Shown here: in pieces, positions 1 through 10,898 of the stretch
Layout: every line of letters starts with the position of its first letter
Position numbering within the stretch: position 1 is the first letter of the stretch
NCBI GenBank assembly: GCA_035543335.1
Contig: DASZZH010000039.1
Span: 1 to 33,727 of the forward strand
Length of the DNA: 33,727 bases
Direction of reading: 5' to 3'
Source: Burkholderiales bacterium
GTDB taxonomy: Bacteria > Pseudomonadota > Gammaproteobacteria > Burkholderiales > JAHFRG01
Notes under the pieces: generated by a model
Told to the model about the DNA's origin: nothing
The model's database searches: none
What the model saw: the letters and a program-made list of their open reading frames with translations, nothing else
Program-made: the position numbers and the translations under genes

Positions 1-10
1 TCCCCAAGGG

Positions 11-110
11 TTGCGGCCAAAAAGCGCGCCTGCTTTGTTGCTCGGCTTACTCGATGTCCCGGCATCGAGTTACGCCTCGCGTCGCGCATTCATCGCTTTT
101 TGGCCAGCAA
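11..110. repeat. Imperfect 100-bp palindrome (MITE/REP-like) next to dapC 3' end
   Basis: The outer arms TTGCGGCCAAAAAGCG (11-26) and CGCTTTTTGGCCAGCAA (94-110) are inverted copies differing by one inserted base. A nested 8-bp hairpin, ACTCGATG (49-56) and CATCGAGT (63-70), has a 6-base loop. The segments between the arms are also partly complementary, so the whole unit is one long imperfect dyad. No protein with recognisable features is encoded here. It could fold in the dapC transcript and act as a terminator, or be a dispersed intergenic repeat. Copy number elsewhere is unknown. Confidence 0.6.
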
Positions 111-139
111 CGCAAATCCGTTTCATTATGTTAGAGGCT

Positions 140-1335
140 CTAAAGTTGTTCAATGAATTCGGCGATGCGTTTCGCCGCTTCCACGCATTCGGCAAGAGGC
201 GCAACCAGCGCGACGCGCACGAAATTTTGCCCGGGTTAATGCCGTGCGCTTCGCGCGCGAGATAGCTTCCCGGCAGCAAGGCGACATTATAGTCGCGATA
301 CAACAGCCACGCGAACTCGGTATCGGGCAGAGGCGTTTGCGCCCACAAATAAAAACCGCCCTGCGGCGTTTCGAGCCCCGGCATCCACTTTTTCATGAGC
401 GGCGTGACGCGGGCAAACTTTTCACGATAGAGCCGCCGGTTTTCCACCACATGTGCTTCATCGTTCCAGGCGGCGATGCTGGCGGCTTGCACTGGCGGGC
501 TCATGGCGCAGCCGTGATAAGTGCGGTAGAGGTGAAATTTCTTGATGATTTGCGCATCACCGGCGGCAAAACCGGAGCGCATGCCGGGCACGCTGGAGCG
601 TTTGGACAGGCTGCCGAATGCCACCTGGCGTGGAAACCTCTCTCTTCCCAGCTTTTGCGCCGCCTCCAGTCCTCCCAACGGCGGATTGCTTTCGTCAAGA
701 TAGAGTTCGGAATAGCATTCATCGGAAGCGATGGTGAATCCATATTGATCGGAAAGCTTGAACAGTTTTTCCCATTCTTCCAGCGTCATCACGCTGCCGC
801 TCGGGTTGCCCGGCGAGCACACATAAATCAGTTGTGTCTGCCTCCAAATCGATTCATCGAGTTCTTTAAAGTGAAGAGTGTAATGATGCTGCGGTAGCGA
901 ATTCAGAAATTGCGGCGTCGCGCCGGCGAAAAGCGCCGCCCCCTCATAAATCTGGTAAAACGGGTTGGGGCACACCACCACCGGTTGCCCGGCGCCGCTG
1001 TCGATCACGGCTTGAGCGAAAGCGAACAGGGCTTCGCGGCTGCCGTTTACTGGCAGGATTTCATTTTCCGCGCTGATTTCGCGCAATTGGAAACGACGTT
1101 TCAGCCAGGCGGCAATCGCTTTGCGTAAATCGAAGCTTCCTTGGGTTATGGGATAATTCGCCAACCCATTGAGGTTGTCCGCCAGCGCCTTTTTGATAAA
1201 CTCGGGCGCAGCATGCTTTGGCTCGCCAATCGAAAGATTGATCGGCGCCAGATCCGGATTGGGCGTGATGCCTTCAAACAGCCGCGCCAGTTTCTGGAAC
1301 GGGTAGGGTTGCAGGCGATCAAGATATGAGTTCAT
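140..1335 (-). pseudogene. dapC: N-succinyldiaminopimelate aminotransferase DapC, frameshifted near 3' end
   Basis: This is a fold-type I, PLP-dependent class I/II aminotransferase. DapC converts N-succinyl-2-amino-6-ketopimelate to N-succinyl-LL-diaminopimelate in lysine and peptidoglycan precursor synthesis. Visible landmarks are SPGNPSG (174-180, with the conserved Asn), D205 and Y208 near the cofactor, and the Schiff-base lysine K245 in GSLSKRSSVPGMRSGF. After GINPGK (about residue 370) the frame breaks at the short A/T run at 222-228. The open frame continues with an unrelated Arg/Asn-rich tail to position 70. Inserting one base in the T run restores a typical end (NFVRVALVAPLAECVEAA, then KRIAEFIEQL) with a stop at 140-142, giving about 398 aa, the normal family length. 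Either the gene carries a real mutation or one base was lost in sequencing or assembly. All visible catalytic residues lie upstream of the break. The start codon overlaps the first possible start of the divergent transporter gene. Confidence 0.85.
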
Positions 1336-2284
1336 GACTTGGAGCGTGTTCCGCAGAGAGCTTGCCGGAACGACGCATTATATAAAGGCGTGGCGCTTGT
1401 TCACAAAACAAAAATTGGTGCCGGTTTCCGCACTTTTAACCGGCGCCATAGTTTGGGGCCTCATCTGGTATCCCTACCGGATTTTGCAAGAAGCGGGGAT
1501 TGCCGGTGATATCGCCACTTTTATCACTTATTTCTTGGCCCTGCTAGCGGGGCTCCTCGTTTACCGCGGAGCTTTCAAGGAGATTGGCCGTGCTTCATGG
1601 ATCGTGTTGTGGATAGGCTTAAGCGCGGGCTGGACCAATCTCGCCTACGTGCTGGCGGTGATTGAAGGCGAGGTGGTGCGAGTGCTGCTGCTTTTTTACC
1701 TCGCGCCGCTATGGACGGTGATTTTGGCGGGAACGCTGCTAGAGGAGAGGATCAATACCTACGGCTTGCTGGTGGTGATTCTTTCGTTAGCAGGTGCGGT
1801 CACCATGTTGTGGCATCTGGAGAGCGGCTGGCCTTTGCCGCAAAATTCCGCGGAATGGCTGGGATTATCCGCCGGCTTTATGTTCGCCGTGTCCAACGTG
1901 CTTGCCCGCAAGGCGCATGGCATCAGCCTGCAACTGAAAGCGCTGAGCATCTGGGCCGGCGTGGCGTTATTCGGTTTGGTGGTGGCGGCCGGTACCGGGC
2001 ATGGTTTGCCTTCACGGCTTGGCGGCTACGATGGGTTGTTGCTGCTGCTGGTGGCGCTGGTGATATTTCTGGTTAACCCGGTGGTGCAATACGGCTTGAG
2101 TCACGTGAGCGCCAACCGCGCGATAGTCATATTCATGTTCGAACTGGTGGTGGGAGCGGTATCCGCTTATGTATTGGCCGATGAAGCAGTGAGCCTGCAG
2201 GATACAATTGGCGGCGCGATGATTATCGCGGCGAGCCTGCTTTCAGGTCGCCTGGAACTGGAGTCGCAGGAAAATCCCGCCTGA
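1334..2284 (+). CDS. EamA/DMT-superfamily membrane transporter
   Basis: A hydrophobic protein of up to 316 aa with about ten predicted transmembrane helices arranged as two similar five-helix halves, as in the EamA (drug/metabolite transporter) family. Examples are VSALLTGAIVWGLIWYPY in the first half and VALVIFLVNPVVQYGL in the second. The second half retains the ending typical of these exporters (FMFELVVGAVSAYVLADE, then a final helix). The substrate cannot be read from the sequence. The ATG at 1334 overlaps the dapC start codon and gives an unusually long polar N-terminus. TTG at 1415 or GTG at 1418, just before the first helix, are plausible alternatives that would leave room for a divergent promoter. 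It ends three bases before the convergent queF stop. Confidence 0.75.
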   Translation: MTWSVFRRELAGTTHYIKAWRLFTKQKLVPVSALLTGAIVWGLIWYPYRILQEAGIAGDIATFITYFLALLAGLLVYRGAFKEIGRASWIVLWIGLSAGWTNLAYVLAVIEGEVVRVLLLFYLAPLWTVILAGTLLEERINTYGLLVVILSLAGAVTMLWHLESGWPLPQNSAEWLGLSAGFMFAVSNVLARKAHGISLQLKALSIWAGVALFGLVVAAGTGHGLPSRLGGYDGLLLLLVALVIFLVNPVVQYGLSHVSANRAIVIFMFELVVGAVSAYVLADEAVSLQDTIGGAMIIAASLLSGRLELESQENPA

Positions 2285-2287
2285 AAG

Positions 2288-2704
2288 TCAGCGCGTGTTC
2301 GATTGTTCTTCGAACGGCTGCAAATCAACCTGAACCGGAGGTTCCCAGCCCGGTTTGCGGTGTTCGGCGATCACGGTGGTGAAAATTCCTCCGCGGACAT
2401 AAAACCTGGCGGTGAGGCGCATGTAGCGCGGTTTTACCGCGTTCACCAAATCATCGAGAATGCGGTTGGTAACGGCTTCGTGGAACGCGCCTTCGTTGCG
2501 GAAAGACCAGAGGTAGAGCTTGAGGCTTTTCAGCTCCACGCATTTCTTGTCGGGAATGTAGTCGAGAGCGAGCTTGGCAAAATCCGGCTGGCCGGTTTTT
2601 GGACAAAGGCAGGTAAACTCGGGAATTTCCATGTGAATCAGATAGTCCCGTCCTGCCTTGGGGTTGAGAAAGGTCTCCAGATTTTTATTGGCTTGAGTCG
2701 GCAT
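2288..2704 (-). CDS. queF: NADPH-dependent 7-cyano-7-deazaguanine reductase QueF
   Basis: QueF reduces preQ0 to preQ1, the last soluble step of queuosine precursor synthesis before tRNA insertion. The 138-aa length fits the short (unimodular, type I) form. Recognisable motifs are [13 protein letters not shown] (residues 30-42, with catalytic Cys34 and Asp41), [15 protein letters not shown] (56-70), the QueF signature that contributes to substrate and NADPH binding, and the His75-Glu76 pair that binds preQ0. The start is supported by AGGAC about seven bases upstream on the minus strand. It is convergent with the EamA gene and divergent from smc. No other queuosine gene is in the window. Confidence 0.93.
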   Translation of the reverse strand: MPTQANKNLETFLNPKAGRDYLIHMEIPEFTCLCPKTGQPDFAKLALDYIPDKKCVELKSLKLYLWSFRNEGAFHEAVTNRILDDLVNAVKPRYMRLTARFYVRGGIFTTVIAEHRKPGWEPPVQVDLQPFEEQSNTR

Positions 2705-2756
2705 TAACTTGTCCTGATTAAATCGGTTAAAATGAACACAGCTTCTCCTGCGACAA

Positions 2757-2785
2757 ATTATAACCCTTTAACCTAACTACAATAA
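2757..2785 (-). promoter_or_regulatory. Candidate queF promoter
   Basis: Read on the minus strand, TTATTG (2780-2785) and a perfect TATAAT (2757-2762) are separated by 17 bases. This would start transcription about 45 bases before the queF ATG. The -10 is consensus and the -35 is poor, so this is tentative. The 82-base queF/smc intergenic region is AT-rich, and smc transcription must also start in or near it. Confidence 0.35.
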
Positions 2786-2786
2786 A

Positions 2787-5700
2787 TTGCGCCTCACTCA
2801 GATCAAACTTGCCGGGTTCAAATCTTTTGTTGACCCGACCCATATCCCGATCCCGGGGCAGCTGGTAGGCATCGTCGGCCCCAACGGTTGCGGCAAATCC
2901 AATATCATCGACGCGGTACGTTGGGTCCTGGGAGAATCCCAGGCGCGGCATTTGCGCGGCGAAACCATGCAGGACGTGATTTTCAACGGCTCCGGCGAGC
3001 GCGCGCCGGTTTCCCGCGCCAGCGTCGAGCTGATTTTCGACAACAGTCGGGGCCAAGCGGCCGGCCAGTGGTCGACTTACACCGAGATTTCCATCAAGCG
3101 TGTGCTCACTCGTAACGGCGAATCCAGCTATTACATCAACAATACGCACGTGCGGCGCCGCGACGTGACCGATATTTTCCTTGGCACGGGTTTGGGCCCG
3201 CGCGCCTATGCCATTATCGAGCAAGGCATGATCTCGCGCGTCATCGAAGCCAGGCCCGAGGAGCTGAGGGTGTTCCTGGAAGAGGTGGCGGGCGCATCCA
3301 AATACCGCGAGCGGCGCAGGGAAACCGAATTGCGGCTTAAAGATACGCGGGAAAATCTGCTGCGCGTCGCCGATGTGCGGCAGGAGTTGGAAAAACAGTT
3401 GCAGCACCTGGAGGAGCAGGCGCGTATCGCCATCCAGTATCGCGAACTGCAAAACCAGCTACTTACTTCGCAAAATCTGCTGTGGCTGATCAAAAAACAG
3501 GATGCGGCGGCCAGCCGCAACCGCGTCGAGAAGGAAGTCCAGAAACTTGGCAACGAACTGGAAGCGGATACCGCGAGGCTGCGCGAAGTTGAGAACCGGT
3601 TGGAGCAGGTGCGCGCCCGGCATTATAGCGCGGGTGATGCGGTACACCAGGCGCAAGGCGAGCTTTACTCTGCCAATAGTGAAGTGTCAAGGCTCGAGCA
3701 GCAAATCCAGCATATCTGCGAGAACCGCCAGCGCATCGAATCCCAGCTTGCTTCGCTGCACCAGCAACTGGAGCAACTGGAAGACCACAAGCAATCGACC
3801 CGGCAAACCTTGACGCAACTGCAAAGCGAGCGGGTCCGGCTGCAGCAGCTGATCGAAGAGGCGGAGCGCAAAGCCGGCGCCGAGGCGCGACTGCTGCCCG
3901 AAGTGGAGCAGGCTTTCCGTAACTGCCAAGAGCGGGTTTTGGGATTGCAACGCGAGCTCGCCCAAGCACAACAGTCGGCGCAAATCGAGGAAACCCATCG
4001 CGCCCACGCGCAGAAAATGCTGCAGCAGCTCGAGATACGCCGGTTGCGTTTGGTTGAAGAGCGCGAAACGCTCCCCAAAACGGACCAAACCGAGTTGCAG
4101 CGCCTGAAGCTAGAACCAGCGCAGTCCGCACAAGTGCTCAAGGAGAAACAACAAAAACTGGACTCGCTGCAGCAGCGCCTGCCTGAATTAGAGCAAAAAA
4201 AGGAGGCGCTCAACGACAACCTGCAGACCCGTGAGCAGGCGCTGGCCGGCTTCATGGCCCGGCTCGATACCTTGAAGCAGTTACAGATGCGCCTGCAAAC
4301 CGATGGCAAGCTGCAGCCCTGGCTCGCCAAACACCATCTCGAGGAAGTGCGCAGGCTGTGGCGGGAGCTGCGGATTGAACCAGGCTGGGAAAATGCGCTG
4401 GAAAGCGTGCTGCGCGAGCGGCTGAGCGCGCTGGGCTTGAGCAAAACCACCGGGCTTCAGGATTTGCTGAACGATACGCCGCCGGTGAAGCTCACCGTGT
4501 TTGTCTTGCCGCCGCAGGGCGTATCGGTTGCGACAGTGGGCGGCCTAAAGCCGCTTCTGAATCTGGTGACTTTCAATAATCCCGGCATCCGTGACTTACT
4601 CGAGGACTGGCTGCACAACGTTTATTGCGCGGATGATGCGCCGCTCAAACAGCGAGAGCTGTTGCCGCCGGGGGCGCTGCTGGTCAGCCGTGAAGGGCAT
4701 ATCTTTACCCGCAACAGCGTCTCGTTCCATGCAGCAGACTCGGAAATGCACGGCGTGCTTGCCCGCAGCCGTGAAATCGAGCAACTGGAGGTGGAAGCGG
4801 GAAACCAACGCTCGCTGCTGGAAGAACAACGCGCTACGCTGGAAGCCGTGCAACAGCAATGGCAATCCCTGCAAGCGGAAACGGCCGCATTAAGGAGCGA
4901 AACCGAAGCTTTGCAGGCTCAACTCCACCAAGCGCAAATCGCGGCGCTGAAATTCACCCAAAACGCCGAACAGGCGCAGCGCCGCGCGGAGCAGATTGCC
5001 GCCGAGCTCGAAGAAATCCGCCCGCAACTGGAGCATGAAACCCAGCAGCAGCAAACCGCCGGGGCCAATCTTACTTCCTCCCGCACTCAAGTTGCGGCGC
5101 TGCAAGAGCATTTGCACGATGCCAATGCAGAACATGGCGCCGCTGAAACCCGGTTAAATGAACAGCGCGAACGGCTCAATCAGTCCCAGCAGGCACTCCA
5201 TGAATCAAGATTTTTAGAAAAGGTAAATATAAATAGAATCAATGAAATACATAATTCAATTAATGTATTAGATGAGCAAGTATGTGGCTTGAGCGAGACT
5301 CTGGAGCGGGGTAACGTGGAGCATAGGAATCTGGACGAAACCCTTTACCAAGAACAACTGCAAAGGGCTTTACAAGCAAGGCAGCTCAAGGAGCAAGCCT
5401 TGGCCGCGGCGCGCAACACGCTGGAAGAACTCACTACCGGCTTGCAACAGACCGAGGAAGAACGGCTTACCACCGAGCGCCAGCTCGAGCCACTGCGCAA
5501 CCGAATCCATGAAATGCAGCTCAAAGAGCAGGAAGCGCGCCTGAATGAAGAGCAATACGCCGAGCAATTGCGCGCTGCCGCCGCCAACGAAGAACAATTG
5601 GCAGCGCTTTTGCGAAAAGGAATGAAGGCTGCTGCACTGCAGGTGGAAATCGCCCGCTTAAACGAGGAAATTACCGCACTGGGCGCGGTCAATCTCGCGG

Positions 5701-6302
5701 CACTGGAAGAACTGCAAAGAGCAAAAGAGCGCAAAAACTATCTCGACAACCAGGCCAAGGATCTGGAAGAAGCGGTGGAAACATTGGAAAACGCCATCCG
5801 CCGCATCGACCGCGAAACCCGCGCCCGCCTGCTGGAAACCTTTGAGGCGGTGAACCGCCATTTGAGTGAAATATTCCCGATGTTGTTTGGCGGCGGCCAG
5901 GCCAGGCTGGTGCTGAGCGGCGAGGAAATTCTCGACAGCGGGGTGCAAATTATCGCCCAGCCGCCAGGCAAGAAAACCAGTTCGATTCATCTGCTTTCTG
6001 GCGGCGAGAAAGCGCTGGTAGCCTTGGCCCTGGTGTTCTCGTTGTTCCAGCTTAATCCGTCGCCGTTTTGCCTCCTGGACGAGGTGGACGCACCGCTCGA
6101 CGACACCAATACTGAAAATTTCTGCAACCTGGTCAGAAAAATGTCCGAACAGATTCAGTTTTTGTTCATCAGCCACAATAAAATCACCATGGAAATCGCG
6201 CACCAGCTCATCGGTATTACCATGCCCGAGCAGGGGGTGTCGCGGGTGGTGGCGGTGGACATCGAAGAAGCGATGAAACTGAGGGAAGAAGCCGTCGCAT
6301 AG
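2787..6302 (+). CDS. smc: Chromosome segregation ATPase SMC
   Basis: SMC condensin subunit, 1171 aa. It dimerises through a central hinge and uses ABC-type head ATPases to organise the chromosome. Walker A GPNGCGKS is at residues 31-38, the ABC signature LSGGEK at 1070-1075 and Walker B LLDEVDAPLDD at about 1096-1106. Two long Gln/Glu/Arg-rich coiled coils (about 170-495 and 665-1010) flank a globular hinge at about 500-660. The start is TTG at 2787. It is the only start codon after the in-frame stop at 2769, and it gives the family-typical MRLTQIKLAGFKSF N-terminus. No strong Shine-Dalgarno precedes it. An unusual ~80-base AT-rich patch (5205-5284) with rare codons lies in the C-terminal coiled coil. 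The ScpA and ScpB partners are not in the window. zipA begins nine bases downstream. Confidence 0.97.
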   Translation: MRLTQIKLAGFKSFVDPTHIPIPGQLVGIVGPNGCGKSNIIDAVRWVLGESQARHLRGETMQDVIFNGSGERAPVSRASVELIFDNSRGQAAGQWSTYTEISIKRVLTRNGESSYYINNTHVRRRDVTDIFLGTGLGPRAYAIIEQGMISRVIEARPEELRVFLEEVAGASKYRERRRETELRLKDTRENLLRVADVRQELEKQLQHLEEQARIAIQYRELQNQLLTSQNLLWLIKKQDAAASRNRVEKEVQKLGNELEADTARLREVENRLEQVRARHYSAGDAVHQAQGELYSANSEVSRLEQQIQHICENRQRIESQLASLHQQLEQLEDHKQSTRQTLTQLQSERVRLQQLIEEAERKAGAEARLLPEVEQAFRNCQERVLGLQRELAQAQQSAQIEETHRAHAQKMLQQLEIRRLRLVEERETLPKTDQTELQRLKLEPAQSAQVLKEKQQKLDSLQQRLPELEQKKEALNDNLQTREQALAGFMARLDTLKQLQMRLQTDGKLQPWLAKHHLEEVRRLWRELRIEPGWENALESVLRERLSALGLSKTTGLQDLLNDTPPVKLTVFVLPPQGVSVATVGGLKPLLNLVTFNNPGIRDLLEDWLHNVYCADDAPLKQRELLPPGALLVSREGHIFTRNSVSFHAADSEMHGVLARSREIEQLEVEAGNQRSLLEEQRATLEAVQQQWQSLQAETAALRSETEALQAQLHQAQIAALKFTQNAEQAQRRAEQIAAELEEIRPQLEHETQQQQTAGANLTSSRTQVAALQEHLHDANAEHGAAETRLNEQRERLNQSQQALHESRFLEKVNINRINEIHNSINVLDEQVCGLSETLERGNVEHRNLDETLYQEQLQRALQARQLKEQALAAARNTLEELTTGLQQTEEERLTTERQLEPLRNRIHEMQLKEQEARLNEEQYAEQLRAAAANEEQLAALLRKGMKAAALQVEIARLNEEITALGAVNLAALEELQRAKERKNYLDNQAKDLEEAVETLENAIRRIDRETRARLLETFEAVNRHLSEIFPMLFGGGQARLVLSGEEILDSGVQIIAQPPGKKTSSIHLLSGGEKALVALALVFSLFQLNPSPFCLLDEVDAPLDDTNTENFCNLVRKMSEQIQFLFISHNKITMEIAHQLIGITMPEQGVSRVVAVDIEEAMKLREEAVA

Positions 6303-6311
6303 GGGCTCATT

Positions 6312-7382
6312 ATGAGCGACTTGCAACTTAGCTTGCTGGCAATCGGCATCCTTATCGTTGCCGCGACTTATGCATTCAACTGGCTGCAGGAGAGAAAATA
6401 CCGGCGCAAGTCAGAGTCCGCTTTCAAAAACCAATTCCACGACGTCCTGCTGGAATCCCGGGATACGCCCGGCGAGGAAAGAGTGGAGCCGCGACTGGGG
6501 GGCATTGATACTCAGAAAGCGCCGCCAGCATCCAAGCCTGTGTTCCAATCGGAAGCTGCGGACGCCGCTCTCGATCCGGAGATTGCTTTAATTGCCGAAG
6601 TAAACCGCGCCCAGCCGTTTTCCGCTGAAGAGACGAAAATGCTGGCAAAACGCTTGCTCGAGTTCGGGCGCCGAGCAGTGGGTTGCGGCTATAACGAAAT
6701 GAATCGGTCCTGGGAGAAACTGGCTGAAACCGATTCTGTGCGTTGTTCCCGGGTAAAAGTCGGCCTGCAGCTTGCCGACCGCTCGGGTTGCGTCAAGGAA
6801 TCGCAGCTTGCCCTGTTCTATGATCTGCTCCAAAGTTTTGCCGAGGCAACCGCTGCCGACCTCTTGCTTCCCGATCGCAATACCGCGCTGGAACAAGCCG
6901 TGGAGCTCGACGAGTTTTGCGCCGAAGTGGATATTTCGATAGGACTTAACGTCATCGCCCAGGGCGGACCGGCTTTTCCTGGAACCAAGTTGCGCGCGCT
7001 GAGTGAGGCCGCCGGGCTCAAATTGTTGGGTGACGGCGCTTACCACTGCCTCAACGAGCAGGGGGAAAGCCTGTACGCGCTTTTCAATCATGAGGCGGCG
7101 CCGTTCACGTCGGAGCAAATCAAGAACCTTTCCATTCCCGGAGTGACCCTGCTCCTGGATGTACCGAGAGTGGCTTCCGGGGTGCGCGTTTTTGACCAGA
7201 TGCTCGCCTGTGCCAGGCAGCTCGCGGCCGCGTTGGGCGGGAGGCTGGTGGACGACAACCGGGCCCCGCTTAATGATGCGGGGGTGGAAAAAATCCGTGT
7301 GCAACTGCGGGTCGTCTATACGCTCATGGAGCGACGCAATATCAGTGCGGGCAGTCCACGCGCTTTAAGGCTTTTTTCCTGA
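6312..7382 (+). CDS. zipA: Cell division protein ZipA (FtsZ-anchoring)
   Basis: A 356-aa inner-membrane protein. It has one N-terminal transmembrane helix (residues about 5-23, LQLSLLAIGILIVAATYAF), followed by the positively charged QERKYRRK stop-transfer typical of ZipA. A fairly short variable linker follows (about 40-110), then a C-terminal ZipA-type FtsZ-binding domain (about 215-350). ZipA tethers FtsZ filaments to the membrane at the division site. The assignment rests on the N-terminal pattern, the domain layout and the smc-zipA-ligA order. Sequence in the linker and C-terminal domain is less conserved in this family, so residue-level assignment is weak. The TGA stop is immediately followed by the ligA ATG. 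Confidence 0.88.
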   Translation: MSDLQLSLLAIGILIVAATYAFNWLQERKYRRKSESAFKNQFHDVLLESRDTPGEERVEPRLGGIDTQKAPPASKPVFQSEAADAALDPEIALIAEVNRAQPFSAEETKMLAKRLLEFGRRAVGCGYNEMNRSWEKLAETDSVRCSRVKVGLQLADRSGCVKESQLALFYDLLQSFAEATAADLLLPDRNTALEQAVELDEFCAEVDISIGLNVIAQGGPAFPGTKLRALSEAAGLKLLGDGAYHCLNEQGESLYALFNHEAAPFTSEQIKNLSIPGVTLLLDVPRVASGVRVFDQMLACARQLAAALGGRLVDDNRAPLNDAGVEKIRVQLRVVYTLMERRNISAGSPRALRLFS

Positions 7383-9407
<2,025 letters not shown>

Positions 9408-9427
9408 ATCTCATTAACTTCGGACCC

Positions 9428-10303
9428 ATGAACAAAATCCGCAAAGCCGTATTTCCCGTCGCCGGCCTGGGTACCCGCTTTTTGCCGGCAACCAAGGCCA
9501 GCCCCAAGGAAATGCTGCCCATCGTCGACAAGCCTTTAATCCAGTACGCGGTGGAAGAAGCGGTGCGCACCGGAATCACCGAGTTGGTGTTCATCACCGG
9601 CAGGGGCAAGCGCGCGATTGAAGACCATTTTGACAAAGCTTATGAAGTCGAAACCGAGCTGCACGCGCGCGGCAAAAAGGAGCTGCTTAAGTCGGTTCAG
9701 GAGATTCTTCCCAAGAACGCCAGATGTATTTATGTGCGACAGCCGGAGGCGATGGGGCTGGGACATGCCGTACTGTGCGCCGCCAACGTCATCGGCGATG
9801 AGCCGTTTGCAGTGATTCTCGCCGATGACCTGATTGATGCCGAGCCGTCCGTGATAAAGCAAATGACCGATATTTACCGCAAATATCAATGCTCGGTACT
9901 GGGAGTGCAGGAGGTGCCGAGAAAAGATACTTCGCAATACGGCATCGTCAAAACCGATGCCTTGGCGCCGAGGCTTCATAGTATTACCGGCATTGTGGAA
10001 AAACCAAGACCGGATAAGGCGCCTTCCACCTTGGGGGTGGTCGGCCGTTACATTCTCACGCCGCGAATTTTTCACTATTTGAAGAGCATCAAGCCGGGGA
10101 CGGGAGGGGAGATCCAGCTCACCGACGCCATTGCCGCACTGCTCAGCGAAGAGTCGGTACTCGCCTATGAATTCAGGGGGGCGCGCTACGATTGCGGCTC
10201 GAAACTCGGCTATCTCAAGGCTACACTGGCTTACGCGGCCAAGCACCCGGAAGTAGGGAAAGAATTCAGCTCCTATCTCGCCTCGCTTAGCAAGCGGGTA
10301 TAA
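9428..10303 (+). CDS. galU: UTP-glucose-1-phosphate uridylyltransferase GalU
   Basis: GalU makes UDP-glucose from UTP and glucose-1-phosphate, a precursor for exopolysaccharide, LPS core and other glycosides. The 291-aa protein opens with [20 protein letters not shown] and [15 protein letters not shown], the nucleotide-binding signature of bacterial GalU. It also has [10 protein letters not shown] (the metal-binding acidic motif), [13 protein letters not shown] and GEIQLTDAI further on. The frame stays open upstream to a GTG at 9404 overlapping the ligA stop. The ATG at 9428 gives the usual family N-terminus (MNKIRKAVF) and is preferred, although neither start has a strong Shine-Dalgarno. Confidence 0.95.
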   Translation: MNKIRKAVFPVAGLGTRFLPATKASPKEMLPIVDKPLIQYAVEEAVRTGITELVFITGRGKRAIEDHFDKAYEVETELHARGKKELLKSVQEILPKNARCIYVRQPEAMGLGHAVLCAANVIGDEPFAVILADDLIDAEPSVIKQMTDIYRKYQCSVLGVQEVPRKDTSQYGIVKTDALAPRLHSITGIVEKPRPDKAPSTLGVVGRYILTPRIFHYLKSIKPGTGGEIQLTDAIAALLSEESVLAYEFRGARYDCGSKLGYLKATLAYAAKHPEVGKEFSSYLASLSKRV

Positions 10304-10330
10304 TCCAGTCAAAATTTTTTAAAAACAGCA

Positions 10331-10885
10331 TTGAAGCTTACAAAAGATAAAGCCTGGGATATCCTAAATTCTGCGGATGAAGTCTGTTCCGCCACTGCCG
10401 TTACGGATGCAATAAAACGTGTCGCCGGTGAAATCAGCGCAAAACTTGCCGACCAACAGCCTTTGGTATTAAGCGTCATGGGCGGCGCAGTAGTGTTTAC
10501 CGGCCATTTGCTGCCGCAGCTGAAGTTCCCGCTGGATTTCGATTACATCCATGTCTCGCGCTATGACGACGAGACACGGGGCAGCACGATCAACTGGAAA
10601 GTCGTGCCGCGGGAAAATGTGAAAGGCAGAGTGGTACTGGTGGTGGACGATATTCTCGATGAAGGGCAGACCATGGCGGCGATACGCGAGCGCATCCTTG
10701 CCGCCGGCGCAAAGTCTTTTTACTGCGCCGTGCTGGTGGAAAAGGCAATCGGCAAGGACAAACCAATACGCGCGGATTTCGTGGGGGTCACCGTTCCCAA
10801 TCGCTATGTCTTCGGCTGCGGCATGGATGCGTACGGTGCCTGGCGCAATTTGCCCGCGATCTATGCACTGAAGCAAAATGGCTAA
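10331..10885 (+). CDS. hpt: Hypoxanthine-guanine phosphoribosyltransferase
   Basis: A type I phosphoribosyltransferase of 184 aa that salvages hypoxanthine or guanine with PRPP to IMP or GMP. The PRPP loop is clear (VVLVVDDILDEGQTM), preceded by LVLSVMGGAVVFTGHLL near the pyrophosphate-binding loop. A C-terminal VEKAIGKDKPIRADFVG and FGCGMD segment matches the base-binding region of HPRT-like enzymes. The start is TTG at 10331; no ATG in frame lies before conserved sequence, and no clear Shine-Dalgarno is seen. A TATAAT at 10299-10304 overlaps the galU stop but lacks a good -35. It is followed directly by mtnP, whose product generates hypoxanthine, so the two probably act in sequence. Confidence 0.9.
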   Translation: MKLTKDKAWDILNSADEVCSATAVTDAIKRVAGEISAKLADQQPLVLSVMGGAVVFTGHLLPQLKFPLDFDYIHVSRYDDETRGSTINWKVVPRENVKGRVVLVVDDILDEGQTMAAIRERILAAGAKSFYCAVLVEKAIGKDKPIRADFVGVTVPNRYVFGCGMDAYGAWRNLPAIYALKQNG

Positions 10886-10898
10886 AATGGGGAAAAGC

